From Bathynomus jamesi (lineage: Eukaryota > Arthropoda > Malacostraca > Isopoda > Cirolanidae): DNA of 64,000 nucleotides. The stretch lies in NCBI GenBank assembly GCA_023014485.1, contig JAJOZX010002704.1, forward strand, positions 296,001-360,000, given 5' to 3'. Both the position numbers and the translations under genes were made by a program. The notes beneath the pieces are model-generated. The model saw only the letters and a list, made by a program, of their open reading frames with translations, ran no database searches and had not been told where the DNA came from. Shown here piece after piece: positions 40,601 to 43,418 of the stretch. Within the stretch, counting starts at the first letter, position 1, and every line of letters begins with the position of its first letter.

Positions 40601-42292
40601 TTGCTATAGCTTCGGTCCCTCCAGCCTAACTCTAATACTAATTCCTATTCAGCCCTAACTGGGGAGTAACTTGATCATATTTAAACCCTATCAACCTAAT
40701 TATTTGGCCTAAATTGGTCTTGTTCATAGCATGTTGGTGATTGACAATATAAATCCCTACAAAGACTCAGAGGAGGACTTCGAATCTTATGCCACAAGGG
40801 TGAAGTTATTTTTCGAGGCTAATTCCATTCCATATGCTAAGAAAGTACCTAGAGTGAATTGGTACACGCCCTAGCCAATCACTACAAACTACGAGTGGTT
40901 TTCATTTATGAATGTTTTAAATTTTATTTTAGACATCAGACTACAAATGAAAGCATTTCAGAGTTTGTTGCGAGTATAAAAGCCTATGCCCACTCTTGTA
41001 ATTTTGCGGACAAATTAGACGAAATGCTAAGAGAGGTTTGTAATGGGTCTCAATGAGGAGTCTACCCAGAGAGCCCTATTAGCTATACTGGGCCGTACTT
41101 TTAGTCAGGCTGTAGAAGTAGATGTGTCTAGAGAAGCAGCTGCTAAAGATGTTAGAGATTTTGGCAGTCACGCATAAACGAGATTTCATCATATTAGCAT
41201 TAGATATATGTTGCCAATAAATTTGCACTGTGCACAATATGTACATCAAACATCGCTTGTGGATAAAAGCAGCTTCTAACTTTTTGCCCTCAGAAAAAAT
41301 GTAACTGTAGAAGTTACAAATATTGGGTTTTTGTAACTAGTTAGTTGGTTACTCGGCTGGAAAATGTAACTAGTTATCGTTACAGTTATTCAAAAAGGTA
41401 ACGATTACTGAGGAACTAGTTATATCACAGCTCTGGTAATTAGTGTGTAAATAATGTGGTTTGAATAAATGAGGCAGAAGAGTTAGTGAGAAACTGCGAA
41501 ATAAAGAAATGGAAGAGGTTTGTGAAGTGTAAATGGAGACGTTGGTTTCATATGACGTACCATTACACATACATCCCCACCCTTTTCATGAAAGGTAGCA
41601 CTGGATCCCTGAGATTCGTGTGTGTAATTGATTTGAGATTCTTCAGTTTCAAGATCAAGCGTCATGCCCACCCCATGGAGAATGAAAAGAGGACTTTTAG
41701 GTAGTGTATGTATGTATTTTCAACAACTGTAATTAGGTCAAAGGTCCTAGGAGTGTGTATGCAGTGGGAGGGGACAGTTTGTTTTCGTTTGTGAGTACCG
41801 AGTTTCTCGTTACCTTTGTTTCAGAGATTATCTGGCAATATATGATGTATCGTATTGTTACTTGGGAACAATAGGTATACTTCTGGTCTTCATCGTTTCT
41901 TCTATAGTTTCGTTTATAACAGGTAATGAGTTATTTGGTATATTCAGTACCTTCTTACTATCATTTACTTATTTATTTATCAGTCTTTTTATACAGAAAA
42001 TAACCATAACAATAAATAATATATACTCTCAATAATGCACTATTTACAAACTACCAATTCTCATTTCAATGAAGGTCCGAACAACCCCGATGACATAGAC
42101 GACAAATTAGTTCACAAACCATCTCTGAAGGCATATAAATGGCTCTGGAATGTGTTTACAAGAAATAAGAAATATAAAATCTTAAGAGGGAAAGAAATTT
42201 CGTCCCCGACGCAGGCTACTTCAGAAATCTCTAATTTAACCATGGAATTGAAACCAATTACTCAACGAAAGAAAGAGAATCCTATTTTATAA
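6851..42292 (+). CDS. SLC5-family sodium-coupled transporter gene (8 exons visible, 5' end missing)
   Basis: Eight exons (6851-7005, 8491-8631, 9767-9985, 10402-10520, 10673-10827, 37711-37949, 41825-41922, 42075-42292) join with consistent phase and GT-AG borders. Together they give about 415 residues ending at a stop. The order of motifs matches the SLC5 (sodium:solute symporter) family: [32 protein letters not shown], a membrane span then [37 protein letters not shown], then [22 protein letters not shown] sequence. It best resembles the multivitamin/monocarboxylate branch (SLC5A6/8/12-like) of plasma-membrane Na+ co-transporters. Substrate cannot be told from sequence. About 200 N-terminal residues are absent from the window. 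The intron 10828-37710 is very long and full of transposons. All exons are open, so the gene looks functional. Confidence 0.85.
7006..7284. other. Intron sequence with a mariner-type terminal repeat remnant
   Basis: Ends near 7262-7278 with gtgaaacaccctgtatat, which resembles the outer end of mariner-like terminal repeats seen elsewhere in the window (caccctgta). No transposase sequence is seen, so this may be a MITE or a solo end. Confidence 0.35.
7285..7690 (+). mobile_element. LINE 5' region fragment (same family as 38990-40060)
   Basis: The segment gattgtagacacc...gtcctccttagctgatctttttc...ctcaaacacacacttctc matches 39007-39245 closely. In the second copy that sequence precedes a LINE with an endonuclease frame, so this piece is a truncated relative. 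No frame survives here. Confidence 0.6.
7690..7965 (+). pseudogene. Tc1-like transposase, N-terminal DNA-binding fragment
   Basis: The + strand frame at 7777-7959 encodes [20 protein letters not shown], then [20 protein letters not shown] and RKPLL. This is the paired-type helix-turn-helix part of Tc1-like transposases (V-S-x-x-T-V-x-R-x-L-x-x-x-G-L...KP-L). No DDE catalytic domain follows; the frame ends at 7959. The C-terminal fragment at 9180-9540 on the other strand could be from the same family but is inverted and 1.2 kb away. Confidence 0.65.
8491..8631 (+). CDS. SLC5 transporter exon b
   Basis: Acceptor ctcttcacag, donor gtaaga. It encodes [20 protein letters not shown] then [20 protein letters not shown]. 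The Q-x-x-x-QR pattern after a helix is conserved in the SMVT/SMCT branch. Phase matches exon a exactly. Confidence 0.85.
8821..9110. other. Intron sequence, A-rich, short (TA)n
   Basis: A short (TA)n run near 8839 and poly-A tracts; no gene seen. It abuts the Tc1-like fragment downstream. Confidence 0.4.
9170..9540 (-). pseudogene. Tc1-like transposase, C-terminal DDE fragment
   Basis: The minus frame 9514-9257 encodes [20 protein letters not shown], then [20 protein letters not shown]. Family members read QQDNDP-like at the second catalytic Asp and SPDLNPIENLW at the third acidic residue. Here the first is kept (QHDLAP), the D before LN is Gly, and the Glu of ENLW remains. The frame runs out at 9257 into a diverged tail. 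The N-terminal two thirds are missing. Confidence 0.75.
9767..9985 (+). CDS. SLC5 transporter exon c
   Basis: Acceptor atatttgcctag, donor gtagag. It encodes a transmembrane helix ([20 protein letters not shown]), an extracellular loop with DCDPL, then [20 protein letters not shown] and the next helix. The D-C-D-P and PGM/PGL-GLF features are typical of SLC5A5/6/8/12. Confidence 0.88.
10402..10520 (+). CDS. SLC5 transporter exon d
   Basis: Acceptor aaattttcag, donor gtaaga. It encodes [20 protein letters not shown], equivalent to the family's S-x-x-S-S-x-x-N/S-x-x-A...EDF segment that contributes to the Na+ site, then a basic loop. Phase joins exons c and e. Confidence 0.85.
10673..10827 (+). 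CDS. SLC5 transporter exon e
   Basis: Acceptor attatttgcag, donor gtaaaa. It encodes two helices ([20 protein letters not shown]; a [19 protein letters not shown] end). The G-G/P-x-x-GLF...P-x-x-N pattern matches the SLC5 helix ahead of the donor. Ends at phase 0; the next exon lies 26.9 kb downstream. Confidence 0.85.
11005..11175. repeat. Long perfect hairpin (arms about 80 bases) in the intron after SLC5 exon e
   Basis: The core acaatctgaagaacaattat is followed at once by its reverse complement, and pairing extends outward on both sides through gcgataatgaaacaataccg to the aaaaattaca / tgtaattttt ends, interrupted only by a few bases. There is almost no loop. No gene. Confidence 0.85.
11176..11480. 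other. Intron sequence ending in (TA)n
   Basis: No gene recognised; an open frame at 11193-11414 has no protein-like features. A (TA)n tract fills about 11440-11475. Confidence 0.4.
11481..11845 (-). repeat. Dispersed repeat with tRNA-like SINE head
   Basis: 11575-11660 carries the unit cccgaattgttcattct...gaaggtcaagcttttca...agacctacagtttaacg, which recurs at 31745, 31890, 55935-56325 and 57630. Downstream, read on the minus strand, 11840-11775 looks like a tRNA: GTAGTGGTTAGCG near the A-box position and GGTTCGAGACC, a perfect RNA polymerase III B box, at 11797-11787. The tRNA arms do not close into a convincing cloverleaf, so I call it a tRNA-derived SINE and not a tRNA gene. Confidence 0.6.
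11846..12328. mobile_element. hAT-like MITE with GGTGGACCGG ends
   Basis: The ends GGTGGACCGG (11846-11855) and CCGGTCCACC (12319-12328) are inverted repeats, and inside both ends lie repeated ccgcatccgcatcc units. No coding capacity. The interior 11930-12240 is A/T-rich and unrecognised. Confidence 0.55.
12335..12725. repeat. (TA)n tracts around a G/C-rich repeat
   Basis: Two TA tracts (12335-12388 and 12449-12507) surround short unique sequence. 12508-12684 is a G/C-rich unit whose ends (cagacgggg and gggtctg) are roughly inverted, suggesting a small MITE. No gene. Confidence 0.5.
12726..13078 (+). repeat. Dispersed repeat family (gttgcaagagcaacaaggg), copy 1
   Basis: Contains aatgttgcaagagcaacaag, ttatgcaacttggaggcgga and a GA-rich run, ending in agcgcatattaaaacttcag. 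Related copies lie at 32240-32590 (inverted), 45705-46130 and 61612-61985. The 132-codon open frame over it is not conserved as protein between copies (copy frames shift freely), so I treat it as non-coding. Confidence 0.65.
13079..13310. repeat. Tandem repeat, about 103 bp unit, 2.3 copies
   Basis: Units begin gccagattg at 13079, 13181 and 13285, each containing taattaaagcatatat and gccagttgac...aaatggcttgttcag. The repeat continues directly from the dispersed repeat upstream, whose tail already contains a related gccagttggctta piece. Confidence 0.8.
13311..13613. repeat. Dispersed A/T-rich repeat (copy also at 49260-49440)
   Basis: The stretch acaaccaaaagaattaaata...caccattacatcattctg...ttcacgaaatat recurs at 49262-49400. 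No coding capacity seen. Confidence 0.6.
13614..14815 (+). mobile_element. Mariner-family element 1 (DUF4817-type), decayed
   Basis: The left end cagggtgtcccataagtccg follows a TA. The right end near 14790-14812 carries the inverted match (tcctatgatgccggacttat) but the outermost bases have diverged to gggccatta, so the right tip is damaged. Length about 1.2 kb. It lies only about 40 bp from the next mariner-family element. Confidence 0.8.
13708..14757 (+). pseudogene. Mariner-family transposase pseudogene
   Basis: The start [20 protein letters not shown] is followed after a frameshift near 13780 by a long frame with a helix-turn-helix ([20 protein letters not shown]) and DDE domain. The first catalytic aspartate, FSDEA in relatives, is Glu here (LFSEEAVF); the second (FQQDGAPAH) is intact. 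A stop interrupts WPA-stop-SPD just before the third catalytic residue, and more stops follow. It ends with a conserved IEHVL-like tail. Not functional. Confidence 0.85.
14855..16333 (+). mobile_element. Mariner-family element 2 with ~135 bp terminal inverted repeats
   Basis: It begins cagggtgtccgagaattatc after TA (14853-14854) and ends with the inverted copy gataattctcggacaacctg before TA (16334-16335). The inverted repeats continue through gtagaaattccagtgttgtc and tcataaagtttt-type sequence for about 135 bases with only a handful of mismatches. The transposase frame inside is full length. The element has landed in an open frame of the neighbouring Polinton. Confidence 0.9.
15027..16061 (+). 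CDS. Mariner-family (IS630-Tc1-mariner) transposase, intact, 344 aa
   Basis: I use the ATG at 15027; the open frame upstream of it lies in the inverted repeat. The N-terminus ([19 protein letters not shown]) and the following [20 protein letters not shown] match the DUF4817-type helix-turn-helix of arthropod mariner relatives, and a second one ([20 protein letters not shown]) follows. The DDE/D domain shows [20 protein letters not shown] and [17 protein letters not shown], with 36 residues between the second and third aspartate. All three catalytic aspartates are present and there is no stop. It would cut and paste the element via its terminal repeats. Together with the near-identical ends it suggests recent activity. 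Confidence 0.9.
   Translation: MNPQEKAQCVEWFIETKSDTQVQRRFRTYYNRNPPSRVTIRAWYKRFKETGSVEPKKGAGRPRTSFENVERIREAFVRSPRKSTRIASRELQIPRSTVHDVLRKRLKLHPYKLQILQQITQEGKVSRKEFAMTLLDRVDQDNAFLARIMFSDEATFHVSGKVNKQNVRIWGSQNPHCIEEHIRDSPKVNVWCGLLHDRVIGPFFFGEPTVTSNTYLDMLQHFVYPQLEALHPRIIFQQDGAPPHWPLIVRKSLNETFPNRWIGCGGAIHWPARSPDITPCDLFLWGFVKDLVYNTRVTDIDDLKARITAAIERIDVDMLQRTWQHLEYRLDVLRITDGAHIECL
16337..16774 (-). CDS. Uncharacterised Polinton-side ORF, 3' end cut by mariner insertion
   Basis: Starting at 16774 the frame reads [20 protein letters not shown] and is open for about 146 codons up to the mariner terminal repeat at 16333; the remaining codons to 16277 are mariner sequence. I do not recognise the family. 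It is rich in aromatic and acidic residues, with [13 protein letters not shown] and a [12 protein letters not shown] segment, and has no signal peptide or membrane span. It lies downstream of polB on the same strand, where Polintons often carry lineage-specific genes. The matching 3' part was not found left of the mariner. Confidence 0.45.
16775..17026. other. Gap between uncharacterised ORF and polB
   Basis: Contains a (CA/GC)n-type run at 16922-16942 and a short TA run near 17008; no gene seen. Confidence 0.4.
17027..19397 (-). pseudogene. polB: Protein-primed DNA polymerase B of the Polinton, broken in at least five places
   Basis: Read on the minus strand the pieces fall in the expected order. 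The acidic N-terminus begins [18 protein letters not shown] (19397). A frameshift follows near 19195, then an N-terminal domain (19133-18606), then [11 protein letters not shown] (18646-18416), then the palm: SLYPYV motif A near 18270-18290, FPLCVKC (18090-18040), motif [11 protein letters not shown] (about 17745-17715), motif C YADT (17460-17475) and [12 protein letters not shown] beyond. Motif A has Tyr at the catalytic Asp position (codon 18286-18284), and motif C is interrupted by a short deletion that shifts the frame. Frame breaks also occur near 18646, 18400 and 17930. The polymerase would have copied the element from a protein primer. It is dead. Confidence 0.88.
19398..19491. promoter_or_regulatory. 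Divergent spacer between polB and the packaging ATPase
   Basis: Only about 94 bases separate the start of polB (minus) from the start of the ATPase (plus), so both promoters must lie here or inside the genes. The spacer is A/T-rich with tgtaatattttgtaaat near 19446-19461. No TATA box that I would trust. Role inferred from position only. Confidence 0.35.
19492..20120 (+). pseudogene. Genome-packaging ATPase (FtsK/HerA-type) of the Polinton, broken
   Basis: From the ATG at 19492 the frame gives the Walker A motif SGPTGCGKT at about residue 19-27. A TGA at 19612 interrupts it. The same frame continues with [14 protein letters not shown] and the Walker B segment TVIVVDDLM (about 19740-19766). 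A frameshift near 19770 leads into the C-terminal half ([19 protein letters not shown], then RNTQYLVLF), the sensor-like N of FINQN being typical. It ends at 20120. The enzyme would pump DNA into capsids. Two lesions make it a pseudogene, though both nucleotide-binding motifs survive. Confidence 0.85.
20117..20443 (+). CDS. Small basic Polinton protein, 108 aa, open
   Basis: The ATG overlaps the ATPase stop by one to four bases. The protein is strongly basic (many [13 protein letters not shown]) and ends in a hydrophobic stretch ([18 protein letters not shown]). Polintons and adintoviruses carry a small protein of this design next to the ATPase, which has been compared with adenovirus core protein pX. 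That comparison is inference from composition, position and the R-G-G-hydrophobic tail. The frame is intact, so it is one of only two open Polinton genes besides fragments. Its stop overlaps the start of the next gene. Confidence 0.6.
   Translation: MTNRLKKYRELIKIYQRFPRALQQMFVKNIDSAFLKCICEICLNGIKCNVPMKPPQKARLRRYKNIIGALTHKSQTVGKKKRIIVQRGGSFLPILFSVLGPLLTRLIS
20440..20984 (+). pseudogene. Polinton virion-associated protein of unknown role, broken
   Basis: The frame begins [20 protein letters not shown], overlapping the previous stop (ATGA). It has a charged helical middle ([20 protein letters not shown]). A frameshift near 20724 and an in-frame TGA at 20814 interrupt a second half that carries [12 protein letters not shown] near 20860-20895, a motif (G-x-x-V/I-x-GSNI-x-D) that recurs in one conserved Polinton gene. 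Role unknown; position between ATPase and integrase suggests a structural protein. Confidence 0.5.
21127..22187 (+). pseudogene. Polinton integrase (retroviral DDE type), catalytic Asp lost
   Basis: The start [20 protein letters not shown] belongs to the N-terminus; one base is missing near 21240 and the rest (21243-22187) is open. The DDE core reads [12 protein letters not shown], then [11 protein letters not shown], then SLAERVQ. Aligned to retroviral integrase (W-Q-x-D; TD-x-G; E), the first catalytic Asp is Gly (GGC at 21342-21344), a single-base change; Asp 2 and Glu 3 remain. The C-terminus has a chromodomain-like segment ([18 protein letters not shown]) lacking the usual Trp. It would insert element DNA. 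Inactive by both lesions. Confidence 0.88.
22196..23060 (+). pseudogene. Polinton minor capsid (penton-like) protein, broken
   Basis: Starts nine bases after the integrase stop: [20 protein letters not shown], then [10 protein letters not shown], then [20 protein letters not shown]. The YVTLPS-S-x-x-x-x-x-x-N-T-x-x-x-F-x-T-x-L pattern with W/Y-EVGL-x-E is the N-terminus of the single jelly-roll penton-type protein of Polintons. In-frame stops occur at 22478, about 22592 and about 22778, and later parts need frame changes up to about 23060. It would form capsid vertices. Confidence 0.7.
23075..23382 (+). pseudogene. Polinton pVI-like small virion protein, broken
   Basis: Three short pieces in different frames follow each other: a [10 protein letters not shown] start (23092-23150), an [19 protein letters not shown] middle (to 23267) and a basic RGGGKKR end (to 23382). 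The order Q-R-G-x-G-G-x-x then G-A-x-Y-x-G-x-x-A-L-x-T-G then a GGG-basic tail is what I know from the Polinton protein likened to adenovirus pVI. Two frameshifts break it. Confidence 0.55.
23383..23516. other. Spacer before the major capsid gene
   Basis: No gene seen; the stretch may hold the capsid-gene promoter but I see no clear TATA box. Confidence 0.3.
23517..24815 (+). pseudogene. Polinton major capsid protein (double jelly-roll), broken
   Basis: The first piece (23517-24083) contains [37 protein letters not shown] and [13 protein letters not shown], the start of the Polinton capsid protein, whose relatives are often listed as F54H12.2-like. Pieces in other frames follow (24065-24541 with [11 protein letters not shown]; 24474 to 24674 with [18 protein letters not shown]; end at 24815). 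Two frameshifts and a stop separate them. The protein would form hexon-like capsomers. Confidence 0.82.
24817..25293 (+). CDS. Adenain-like cysteine protease of the Polinton, open, 158 aa
   Basis: It begins one base after the capsid gene's stop. The expected catalytic His lies in [12 protein letters not shown] (about residue 52), followed by the acidic residue in [11 protein letters not shown] and the nucleophile in [12 protein letters not shown] (about residue 111). Spacing and motifs fit the C5/Ulp1-like protease that matures capsid proteins. The Gln expected a few residues before the Cys (oxyanion hole in adenain) is not evident. Length is slightly short of typical. This is the only enzyme of the element with an uninterrupted frame. 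Confidence 0.8.
   Translation: MDTNTLQRVMKSDRITRSKFIGVFAKNEILKLPTTRNWYGIIVNTDIVGGERIHWFVIYFKNRESMYYFDSLGTYPGMIQWLYNLSNRYIYLRLYGTRIVLKDIIVTRAACGKGFINFLKLFDLCNTEMNDELVCKQINKKSSHMLAPAVLCKGVYRY
25294..25560. other. Right margin of the Polinton
   Basis: A + strand frame at 25311-25532 (begins [20 protein letters not shown]) follows the protease. I do not recognise it. I could not find a terminal inverted repeat here matching the left side. Confidence 0.3.
25561..27385. repeat. Repeat field with TTAGG arrays and duplicated intron-like units
   Basis: Three things alternate. (1) Interstitial TTAGG runs, densest at 26455-26515. (2) A unit ttattataaacgagaaagag...ccctggga...gtagaaaaactcagaata, repeated at about 26510, 26880, 26935 and 27055. 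(3) A unit caatagg-type aaattgtaatcacaaagcag...atatcct at 25675, 26325 and 27305. Long (TA)n tracts are at 25828, 26205, 27085 and 27245. Unit (2) reappears, inverted, after 62430, where it follows the 5' splice site of the repeat gene described next, so the field probably derives from that gene's intron. A B-box-like ggtctcgaacc lies near 26030. Confidence 0.65.
27387..27590 (-). pseudogene. First exon of an unrecognised repeated gene, copy 1
   Basis: On the minus strand a small exon ends in a strong donor (gtaagtaat, 27396-27386). It encodes an N-terminal LYNSP-like piece, then [20 protein letters not shown], then [19 protein letters not shown] second copy at 62246-62417 has LYNSPELIEDQDFYAHA, RAIDRGELLSTEIV, so residues L-Y-N-S-P, E-D-Q-D, A-x-D-x-x-E-L-L-S-T and the splice site are conserved. 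Here a frameshift lies between LYNSP and EDQD. The family is unknown to me. Confidence 0.5.
27591..27820 (-). promoter_or_regulatory. Conserved promoter region of the repeated gene, copy 1
   Basis: The segment is similar over about 200 bases to 61995-62205 in inverted orientation: ggggcgtgtcagat, acagggctgtgattgg, aaattttgggcggg-type and a TATA box (minus strand GTTTATAAAAGG near 27641). The CCAAT-like attgg and GC boxes upstream are shared too. Read on the minus strand it sits directly before the small exon. Confidence 0.55.
27821..28078. other. Spacer with GA-rich part
   Basis: Short gagagagaggg runs and no recognisable gene. Confidence 0.3.
28079..28440. repeat. Left copy of a direct repeat flanking the LINE, with (TA)n and (GA)n
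   Basis: aacagagatgtgtgatggatg...ttaaacaccaaagtttattt...gaaggaagtttacattc recurs at 31380-31540. In this copy a (TA)n/(TG)n block (28195-28290) interrupts it, and a long (GA)n run (28372-28428) follows. 28441-28860 holds no gene; it contains two tandem gttacagacatgcaagtaa units near 28740-28795. Confidence 0.65.
28870..31378 (-). mobile_element. CR1/L2-like LINE, 5'-truncated
   Basis: The minus strand holds endonuclease and reverse transcriptase parts of one LINE, flanked by direct repeats of older sequence. No 5' UTR or ORF1 is present. Its 3' end near 28870 is followed on the minus strand by an A/T-rich tail. It lies inside the big SLC5 intron in antisense orientation. Confidence 0.8.
29040..31378 (-). 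pseudogene. LINE endonuclease-reverse transcriptase pseudogene
   Basis: Minus strand pieces: an APE-type endonuclease core with a [21 protein letters not shown] stretch (31012-30599), upstream endonuclease sequence up to 31378 in other frames, then a linker, then reverse transcriptase 30157-29516 with [40 protein letters not shown] and the catalytic FADDTK motif intact. A C-terminal [20 protein letters not shown] piece follows (29406-29224) and a [22 protein letters not shown] tail. At least four frame breaks. A small insertion lies in the RT near 29640-29720. This enzyme would have copied LINE RNA at a nicked target. Confidence 0.85.
31379..31720. repeat. Right copy of the flanking direct repeat, then (GA)n
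   Basis: 31380-31540 repeats 28096-28370; tatcataaactgcgatatca is locally triplicated at 31426-31470. (GA)n-rich sequence fills 31545-31700. Long open frames made of R/E repeats here are artefacts of the GA tract. Confidence 0.8.
31711..32230. repeat. Tandem ~140 bp repeat and tRNA-like SINE piece
   Basis: Two units (31711-31850 and 31851-31985) each contain tatataggatcacctttgct, ttcggcccgaattgttcatt and a GA run. A third related part lies near 32035-32075. 32100-32150 contains gggtctcgaac, an inverted pol III B box, matching the SINE-like piece at 11781. Confidence 0.7.
32240..32590 (-). repeat. Dispersed repeat family (gttgcaagagcaacaaggg), copy 2
   Basis: Inverted relative to copy 1 (12726-13078), with ccaagttgcataacccttgt and ctcttgcaacattccccct. 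Length and order match copy 1, including the catattaagacaacggcc border. Confidence 0.7.
32591..33081. other. A/T-rich spacer
   Basis: No gene, tract or repeat that I can name. The last eight bases, CTTTTTAC, are the target duplication of the next element. Confidence 0.35.
33082..33295. mobile_element. hAT MITE, 214 bp, exact 8 bp target duplication
   Basis: Ends CAGAGCTGGGCATTTGCGGC and the inverted gccgcaagtgcccagctctg define it. CTTTTTAC stands directly on both sides (33074-33081 and 33296-33303). The interior is built of tgcggtac / gtaccgca units. No coding capacity; hAT by end sequence and 8 bp duplication. Confidence 0.9.
33332..33519. mobile_element. hAT-like MITE interrupted near its right end
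   Basis: Begins cagtggcgtgcggtgggt and ends tatgcacgccattg, which are inverted. Its right flank after the later 763 bp insertion reads atacatac, against ctacatac on the left (7 of 8). It therefore was present before the CCCGGG-type element landed at its tip. Confidence 0.6.
33524..34286. mobile_element. hAT-type non-autonomous element with CCCGGG-rich ends, 763 bp
   Basis: Ends TAGGGTTTCTGG and the inverted cagaaaccctA, flanked on both sides by ATTGATAC (33516-33523; 34287-34294), an exact 8 bp duplication. The subterminal regions are full of cccgggat palindromic words. The interior is A/T-rich with no coding capacity; 33990-34070 contains gagtcactg/agtcgactc repeats. Confidence 0.88.
34434..34675. 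mobile_element. Mariner-type MITE, about 240 bp
   Basis: The left end cagggtgtgtcataaatccc and the inverted right end (…tgaggtattacaacacccct) form imperfect inverted repeats, with a shared inner block catttatccccaaatgtgaacc / ggttaacatttggggacaga. TA borders the left end. No coding capacity. Confidence 0.6.
34860..36530 (-). pseudogene. Transposon-borne gene of unknown family, broken
   Basis: From 36529 on the minus strand: [20 protein letters not shown] followed by [20 protein letters not shown], a C2..C2 zinc-binding module. A frameshift near 36315 leads to [20 protein letters not shown], an acidic linker, and [21 protein letters not shown] stop at 35705 interrupts it, then the frame goes on with [55 protein letters not shown] and [16 protein letters not shown]. 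After a further frameshift near 35050 comes a GERFHQDI...MADYCW tail. I know this as a multi-copy gene in arthropod genomes, without an assigned superfamily. No terminal repeats could be paired with confidence. Confidence 0.65.
36541..36990. other. Spacer
   Basis: A/T-rich sequence followed by unremarkable intron sequence; no gene seen. Confidence 0.3.
36990..37480 (-). pseudogene. LINE C-terminal fragment
   Basis: Read on the minus strand the segment gives a broken but recognisable tail of a LINE reverse transcriptase: a [22 protein letters not shown] part, MRSIDRARN, then a glycine/arginine-rich [20 protein letters not shown]. The R-R-R-G-x-P-x-x-RW-x-x-x-V-x-D pattern is common at the C-terminus of these proteins. 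It is short and frameshifted. Confidence 0.55.
37711..37949 (+). CDS. SLC5 transporter exon f
   Basis: Acceptor tttatttcag, donor gtagtg. It starts [20 protein letters not shown], the expected helix after exon e, followed by a hydrophilic loop with [16 protein letters not shown] and a Ser/Thr-rich stretch. Phase 0 at its start fits exon e, which supports one gene across the large intron. Confidence 0.82.
38108..38688 (-). mobile_element. Mariner-family element 3, internal deletion derivative
   Basis: Terminal inverted repeats of about 65 bp (ccgggtgattacaaatgatc at left; its inverted match gattcacccgg at right near 38675-38688). On the minus strand it keeps only the C-terminal end of a transposase with [18 protein letters not shown] and [11 protein letters not shown] (about 38505-38390), the same family as the elements at 13.6 and 14.9 kb. 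The N-terminal half and first two catalytic residues are deleted. A stop follows the VKN. Confidence 0.8.
38690..38989. other. Intron spacer
   Basis: No element recognised apart from LINE-like sequence starting near 38990. Confidence 0.3.
38990..40060 (+). pseudogene. LINE with APE endonuclease, truncated
   Basis: The 5' part matches 7285-7690. A start at 39243 ([20 protein letters not shown]) opens a frame that ends at 39449. After several frame breaks the endonuclease appears: [19 protein letters not shown] near 39775-39835, [17 protein letters not shown] near 39880-39925, then [14 protein letters not shown] near 40005-40040. These match the N (GDFN) and SDH (here SAH) motifs of APE-type LINE endonucleases; the Asp of SDH is Ala. 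The reverse transcriptase is missing. I recall this LINE chiefly from decapod crustaceans. Confidence 0.7.
40075..40490. repeat. (TA)n and possible LTR
   Basis: A (TA)n run at 40075-40102 is followed by sequence that ends ccctacgttattaca at 40487-40501, directly before a primer-binding-site-like tggcgacgaggatggga. It could be the 5' LTR of the Gypsy-like fragment. No second LTR was found. Confidence 0.45.
40500..41180 (+). pseudogene. Gypsy/Ty3-type gag fragment
   Basis: tggcgacgaggatggga (40505-40521) is a typical start of the internal region of arthropod Gypsy elements. The gag follows near 40742 ([20 protein letters not shown]), then after frame changes [20 protein letters not shown] near 40930-40990 and [20 protein letters not shown] near 41045-41110. 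The pattern (F-x-x-R-x-Q-x-x-x-E-S-x-x-E/D-F-V) is gag capsid. No protease or polymerase follows. Confidence 0.65.
41181..41824. other. Intron sequence with a MITE-like stretch
   Basis: 41290-41435 contains inverted gtaactagtta / taactagttac words and ends tatcacagctctgg, similar to hAT MITE ends (cagagctg). Nothing coding was recognised. Confidence 0.4.
41825..41922 (+). CDS. SLC5 transporter exon g
   Basis: Acceptor cctttgtttcag, donor gtaatg. It encodes [20 protein letters not shown] and a final transmembrane helix ending SFITG. The pattern of Y-x-x-S-Y-x-Y/W-x-x-x-GT before the last helix is shared by SLC5 members. Confidence 0.82.
42075..42292 (+). CDS. SLC5 transporter terminal exon h
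   Basis: Joined in phase after SFITG it continues [20 protein letters not shown], then a basic cytoplasmic tail ending KKENPIL and a stop at 42290-42292. An alternative acceptor about 76 bases upstream (tttatacag) would add only seven codons before a stop; the G-P-N-x-P...D-x-x-L-x-x-P continuation is the family's usual one, so I prefer the acceptor at 42073-42074. Confidence 0.78.
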
Positions 42293-43410
42293 TTATTACA
42301 ATGTTGTTTGTATAAATGATTTGGAATTCACATAAATTAATTGCATTTTATAACACTTCTTAAAATATTTTTATGCATCGGTTTCCATTAGTTTGTTCTA
42401 TTTTTATTTTGTGTATCTAAACTAAATATTTCTGTAGCATGGCTTTTCTTTTTCTAACGAATAGCGTTGCAAAGATGATATCATTTCTTTAATATGGGAC
42501 AATTTAAATATTAGGAGCATAGTTTTAGAACTACTCGTATGCTATAAATTAGACGAGTAAGGAGTCCCTTCTTTCTCAGTCGATCAGTCGGTAACGGGTC
42601 TAGACCCCTACTGCCAATTTGTAAAAGCACCTTACTCTAAAATTTTTAGTGGTGAGAGAAAAGAAAACATTCTCTATACTAACCCGTGTCTTTACCAATT
42701 AAAAATTCATTCTTTGAAATTATATTTTTAATAATTATAACTAATTAATAATAATAACTATAAAGATTTGAAAGTTGGATAATCTTTGTGTAAATGATGC
42801 ATTATTATTTGTCCACGTAAATTATGCTCATTCCTTGTTATATACACATACTTTCTTGTTTCCAACAATAACTTCTCATAATCGTACAGTATCTCTGCAA
42901 AATTCATAACTGTATCTGTGTAAACGGATTATTCAGCAACAACTCTAGAAGAATTGCAGTAGCCTCTTGCTTCTAGTTGTTTATATCTTTTCCTACTCGT
43001 CGCAGGACTGGGTAGTAAAATAAATTGTATTTCGATATCTGTACATATAGCCACATCTCTAAAAAGTTATTCCTTTACTTATACCATTATCACCAGAATA
43101 AACTCGCTTCTGTATTCATACCTATACTTATTGTATATGTTTATATTATCATAATATATTAGTTTATAATTGCTTTGGGGAAAAAAATTGTTCCTTTTAT
43201 ATCTTGTTTCAATACTACAAAACAGTATTAACATTCACATCTTAATTAAAAAGCTTTTGTTTTCATCCTTTAAAAGAAATTAATTTCATGATTAAATACA
43301 AATACACAAACTTCCTGGTATAAAAGTTTAAAACTATTATTTTAATTTACGTTCGTGTAGTGATGAAGTTTTATTTCTGGCCACACGAATAACCTTTAAC
43401 AGAATAAAGA
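42293..43410. other. 3' UTR and downstream sequence of the SLC5 gene
   Basis: A/T-rich. Several polyadenylation-like signals could serve; aataaa near 43403 is the clearest. No further gene seen up to the next element. Confidence 0.45.
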
Positions 43411-43418
43411 GCCGCAGG

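Noticed and set aside
42018..42074. Alternative acceptor for the last SLC5 exon (tttatacag)
   Set aside because: It gives only a few codons before a stop and loses the conserved tail seen with the downstream acceptor.
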